DNA of 64,000 nucleotides from Paralichthys olivaceus (taxonomy: Eukaryota > Chordata > Actinopteri > Pleuronectiformes > Paralichthyidae), in contig NC_091112.1 in the NCBI RefSeq assembly GCF_024713975.1, positions 82,001 through 146,000 on the forward strand, read 5' to 3'. The notes beneath the pieces are model-generated. The model was not told where the DNA came from. It saw nothing but the letters and a program-made list of their open reading frames with translations, and searched no databases. Below are positions 60,679 to 64,000 of this stretch, piece after piece; position 1 is the first letter of the stretch, and each line of letters starts with the position of its first letter. Made by a program: the position numbers and the translations under genes.

Positions 60679-61682
60679 GTCTAACACTGGACTAACACTG
60701 GTCTAACACTGGACTAACACTGGACTAACACTGGACTAACACTGGACTAACACTGGTCTAACACTGGACTAACACTGGACTAACACTGGTCTAACACTGG
60801 ACTAACACTGGACTAACATTGGACTAACACTGGACTAACACTGGACTAACACTGGTCTAACACTGGTCTAACACTGGTCTAACACTGGTCTAACACTGGA
60901 CTAACACTGGTCTAACACTGGACTAACACTGGTCTAACACTGGACTAACACTGGACTAACACTGGACTAACACTGGACTAACATTGGACTAACACTGGAC
61001 TAACACTGGACTAACACTGGTCTAACACTGGACTAACACTGGACTAACACTGGACTAACACTGGACTAACACTGGACTAACACTGGTCTAACACTGGACT
61101 AACACTGGTCTAACATTGGACTAACACTGGACTAACACTGGTCTAACACTGGACTAACACTGGTCTAACATTGGACTAACACTGGTCTAACACTGGTCTA
61201 ACACTGGACTAACACTGGACTAACACTGGACTAACACTGGACTAACACTGGACTAACACTGGACTAACATTGGACTAACACTGGACTAACACTGGACTAA
61301 CATTGGACTAACACTGGTCTAACACTGGACTAACACTGGACTAACACTGGACTAACACTGGACTAACACTGGACTAACACTGGACTAACATTGGACTAAC
61401 ACTGGACTAACACTGGACTAACATTGGTCTAACACTGGTCTAACACTGGACTAACACTGGACTAACACTGGACTAACACTGGACTAACACTGGACTAACA
61501 CTGGACTAACATTGGACTAACACTGGACTAACACTGGACTAACACTGGACTAACATTGGACTAACACTGGACTAACACTGGACTAACACTGGTCTAACAC
61601 TGGACTAACACTGGACTAACACTGGTCTAACACTGGACTAACACTGGTCTAACATTGGACTAACACTGGACTAACATTGGAT
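60679..61682. repeat. 11-bp satellite (TAACACTGGAC / TAACACTGGTC)
   Basis: About 91 tandem copies of an 11-bp unit with A/T variation at one site and ACATTGG variants. Confidence 0.97.
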
Positions 61683-62280
61683 CTGTGTTTTAGAGCGAAA
61701 CCCTGTAAATTGAGACTTTGCAGACATTTATCACTTTTCTGACGTTTCACTTCATCAATAAAGAAAACATCTGTCAGTAACAGCCCCATGTAAACGGTCA
61801 AAAGTCTGTGGACACTGCTTGTCCACGAGTTGAAGATGTCAGCTTTGTTTTTAGAACACACACTGGTGTCAAAGTTCAGCCGTGTGTTTTGAGTCAATGT
61901 GTAATGAAAGAGGGAAGTGAGGCCAAAGTTCCTTTTAAAGGTTTGAAAGCAGGTTTAATAGAAACAGAAGCAGCAGACTCACCAGAGACGAACAGACCAA
62001 CACAACGACTCAGACTGAAAAAATGAAAAGTGAAAAAACGGTCACTGAGATCATTCACAGCTCCAGTTCTCTGTGAGTGTCTCTCTCTCTCTCTCTCTCT
62101 CTGAGGTGTGGCCCCGAACAGGAAACCCATCCTCCTCCTCCTCCTCCTCCTCCTCCTCCTCCTCCTCCTCCTCTGTTCCTGGTCACACAGCGCCTCCTGC
62201 TGCCTGACACACAGCTGCTCCATCAACACCACTAACAGAAGTCACGTTAGTAACATGTTAATGAGACATTAATGTGATGA
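61683..62280. other. Unique sequence with (CT)n and (TCC)n
   Basis: 62080-62102 is (CT)n and 62127-62172 is (TCC)n of about 15 copies. No exon recognised. Confidence 0.6.
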
Positions 62281-62759
62281 AGAGGAAAGAGAAGCTCCAT
62301 GTGTCCTGTGTCCTCCAGCCTCTAGACGTCCAGCAGCAGAACTAAGAGCAGGTCCAAGACAAACCTGGACCAGCTCTAACTAAACCTTCATCATGAAAGA
62401 AGTTTGAATCTTAAACGTAGAGCGGGAGTCTGCCTCCAGAACTGAACCTGAGATGATTCCACAGGAGAGGAGCTTGATGCTGAACGCTCTGGCTCCTCCT
62501 CTACTTTTAGAAACTTTAGGGACAAAAGAATGAATTCTGGGAGCTCAGGGCTCTAGTAGTGATATGGTACTTTGAGCTCTTTAAGGTTTGATGCTGCCGT
62601 ATTGTTAATGTAGGTGAGGAGGAGGATTTTAAACAGGAAGCCAGTGTAGTGAAGCTGGTCTCTGTTCCTGGTTCTTGTCAGGACATGTGCTGCAGCATTT
62701 TGGACAAAGAGTCTTTAACGACTCACTGCTTCTTTTTAACATGCGCTATGGAGTCTAAT
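62281..62759 (+). mobile_element. Interspersed repeat of unassigned family
   Basis: 'gatatggtactttgagctctttaagg', 'ggattttaaacaggaagccagtg' and 'ctgcagcattttggac' are phrases of a very widespread teleost repeat. Its end is interrupted by the hAT element next to it. Confidence 0.5.
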
Positions 62760-63717
62760 CAGCGGCGGCTGGTGAAAACTCTTTTTGGTGGTGCTGTGCT
62801 CAGTTTTCAGTAACCTGGCAGTCATTTTTATACGAAAGCACAAAGCTAACTGCATCGTGCACAAACAAACTTAAAAAACTAAACTTAGAAAACTAAATAA
62901 ATATAAAATATGCAAAAATAATAATAATCAGCTGTTTGATAAATCATGTAAATTATGAATGGTTGTGGCCCTTGTGCTCAGAGAGTCGTAGAGCTTCATT
63001 AGACTGAGTCTGGTCACTAGTGTTTACTCCTCGTCCTGAAACACACACAGTGCAATTCACAAACACTATGATGACAAAAGAGGAGGGGCCATCTACTACT
63101 AGATTATGACTCATACTCCATACGTCCTGCTAGCCACGCCTTCCTGCTGCACCGCTGACGGGAAACTCCTCGGGTGAACGTTTGACCTTTTCTCTGGCTT
63201 GTTGGTTGATGTTAAAATCAGCTTCATCTGGTTCAGTTTCTTTAATTCACAGTTTTTAACCAAAGTTCTCCTCAAATGGAGGTTGGAGAAGAGATCGTCC
63301 TGAATCTGGAGGCTGCGATGCTGTTTCCTGTGGATCACTGACGCTAGGACCGTCTGACATCCTCCGCCACGACACTGAGGGGCCTGGCGTGGGGCGCTAT
63401 CAGAATCGCCCTTCGTGCGTTATTTTTGCCGATTTGCTTTGCCGTACATGTATCTTACCCAGCAACAGCCTCTTGTTGGCTCCTCGTCTCTGCTTTATGG
63501 GCGACGGTTCCAGCCCCTGAACTGACTGTGTCCCTGAACACTCGTTTCCCATTTCTACCGAACATGTTTATTTATATGTTATACAACACACGACATTATG
63601 AAATTTAAACACATAGATACTTAAATCATTTATAATAGCTAATGTTAGATTTTTTAAAATAAACACTCCACAAGGGAGAGAGGCGCCCTAGCGCCCTCTA
63701 TTGACCAACCGCCACTG
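62760..63717. mobile_element. Non-autonomous hAT-type DNA transposon
   Basis: The left end CAGCGGCGGCTGGTGAA and the inverted right end CAGTGGCGGTTGGTCAA are terminal inverted repeats (14 of 17 bases agree). Flanking 8-bp target duplications AGTCTAAT (62752-62759) and AGTCCAAT (63718-63725) differ by one base. Length 958 bp with no transposase frame, so it is a deletion derivative. The 8-bp duplication and CAG..CTG ends are typical of hAT. Confidence 0.8.
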
Positions 63718-63725
63718 AGTCCAAT

Positions 63726-64000
63726 GTTAATCGTAGTGAGTTTCCAGGGCTACATGATGGTCAATCTCAGTGGAGCCACAGTCTCTAAAGAATTCCTCAC
63801 TTATATCGACGGATGATACTCAGGTAAATGTAACTGGAATGATTTCCAGCAGCCACAGCACAATCAGACCAACCTCTGGAAGAGAGAATATCTCACTGAA
63901 CGATTCTCTGATAGAGCTGGATCATCTTAGAACAAGTGTGTGGTCTCATATTCAACTCATTATCACTGTTAACATGAATATTAACAACTCTTACTCTGAA
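63726..64000. other. Window end, no gene seen
   Basis: Unique-looking sequence following the hAT insertion; no exon or repeat recognised. Confidence 0.4.

Noticed and set aside
60630-60680. tRNA gene
   Set aside because: Only a box A half is present; no box B, no acceptor stem partner; fits a truncated SINE head.
63111-63338. Minus-strand 75-codon frame
   Set aside because: Lies inside the hAT derivative; does not resemble a transposase and has no conserved motif I recognise.

Overview
The window is nuclear DNA of a bony fish, most likely a percomorph teleost; I cannot name the species. The evidence is compact vertebrate genes with short GT-AG introns, very many CA/GT microsatellites and minisatellites, typical teleost interspersed repeats, and a gene set matching human 1q21.3 (PSMB4, RFX5, PI4KB, MINDY1, BNIPL, CDC42SE1). 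All gene models were built by reading splice sites and phases by hand. Each complete model closes in frame, and the one that lacks its first exon stays in frame throughout.

Layout. 0.2-4.1 kb: two tandem secreted lipocalin-like genes of the teleost saxitoxin/tetrodotoxin-binding (PSTBP) / tributyltin-binding (TBT-bp) family, the first lacking its first exon because the window starts inside it. 4.3-6.1 kb: an 11-bp minisatellite. 6.6-10.0 kb: psmb4, with a 23-bp satellite in one intron. 10.5-17.9 kb: rfx5, whose DNA-binding domain is interrupted by a textbook AT-AC (U12-type) intron. 18-26 kb: repeat-rich spacer and the probable upstream part of pi4kb. 26.2-32.5 kb: pi4kb. 32.5-38.7 kb: spacer with a second 23-bp satellite. 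43.2-38.8 kb (minus): mindy1. 45.4-49.7 kb: bnipl, which appears to have gained a large Thr/Asp/Asn repeat exon. 51.4-52.1 kb: a minisatellite. 55.6-54.0 kb (minus): cdc42se1. 57.3-64 kb: a 2.3-kb third 23-bp satellite, an 11-bp array lying against a tRNA-type SINE head, and a non-autonomous hAT element with an 8-bp target duplication.

The genes do not form one pathway. They are a conserved synteny block: a proteasome subunit, the MHC class II transcription factor RFX5, a Golgi lipid kinase, a K48-ubiquitin chain deubiquitinase, a BCH-domain scaffold and a small CDC42 effector. rfx5 and pi4kb are in tandem; pi4kb/mindy1 and bnipl/cdc42se1 converge; mindy1/bnipl diverge.

Most worth a second look: the AT-AC intron in rfx5; the T-(D/N)-T repeat inside bnipl; three 23-bp satellites whose unit equals the terminal inverted repeat of a small interspersed element also present here; and complementary (UG)n/(CA)n tracts that bracket exons of mindy1, pi4kb and cdc42se1. 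I found no bacterial-type system, CRISPR array or undescribed operon-like system.
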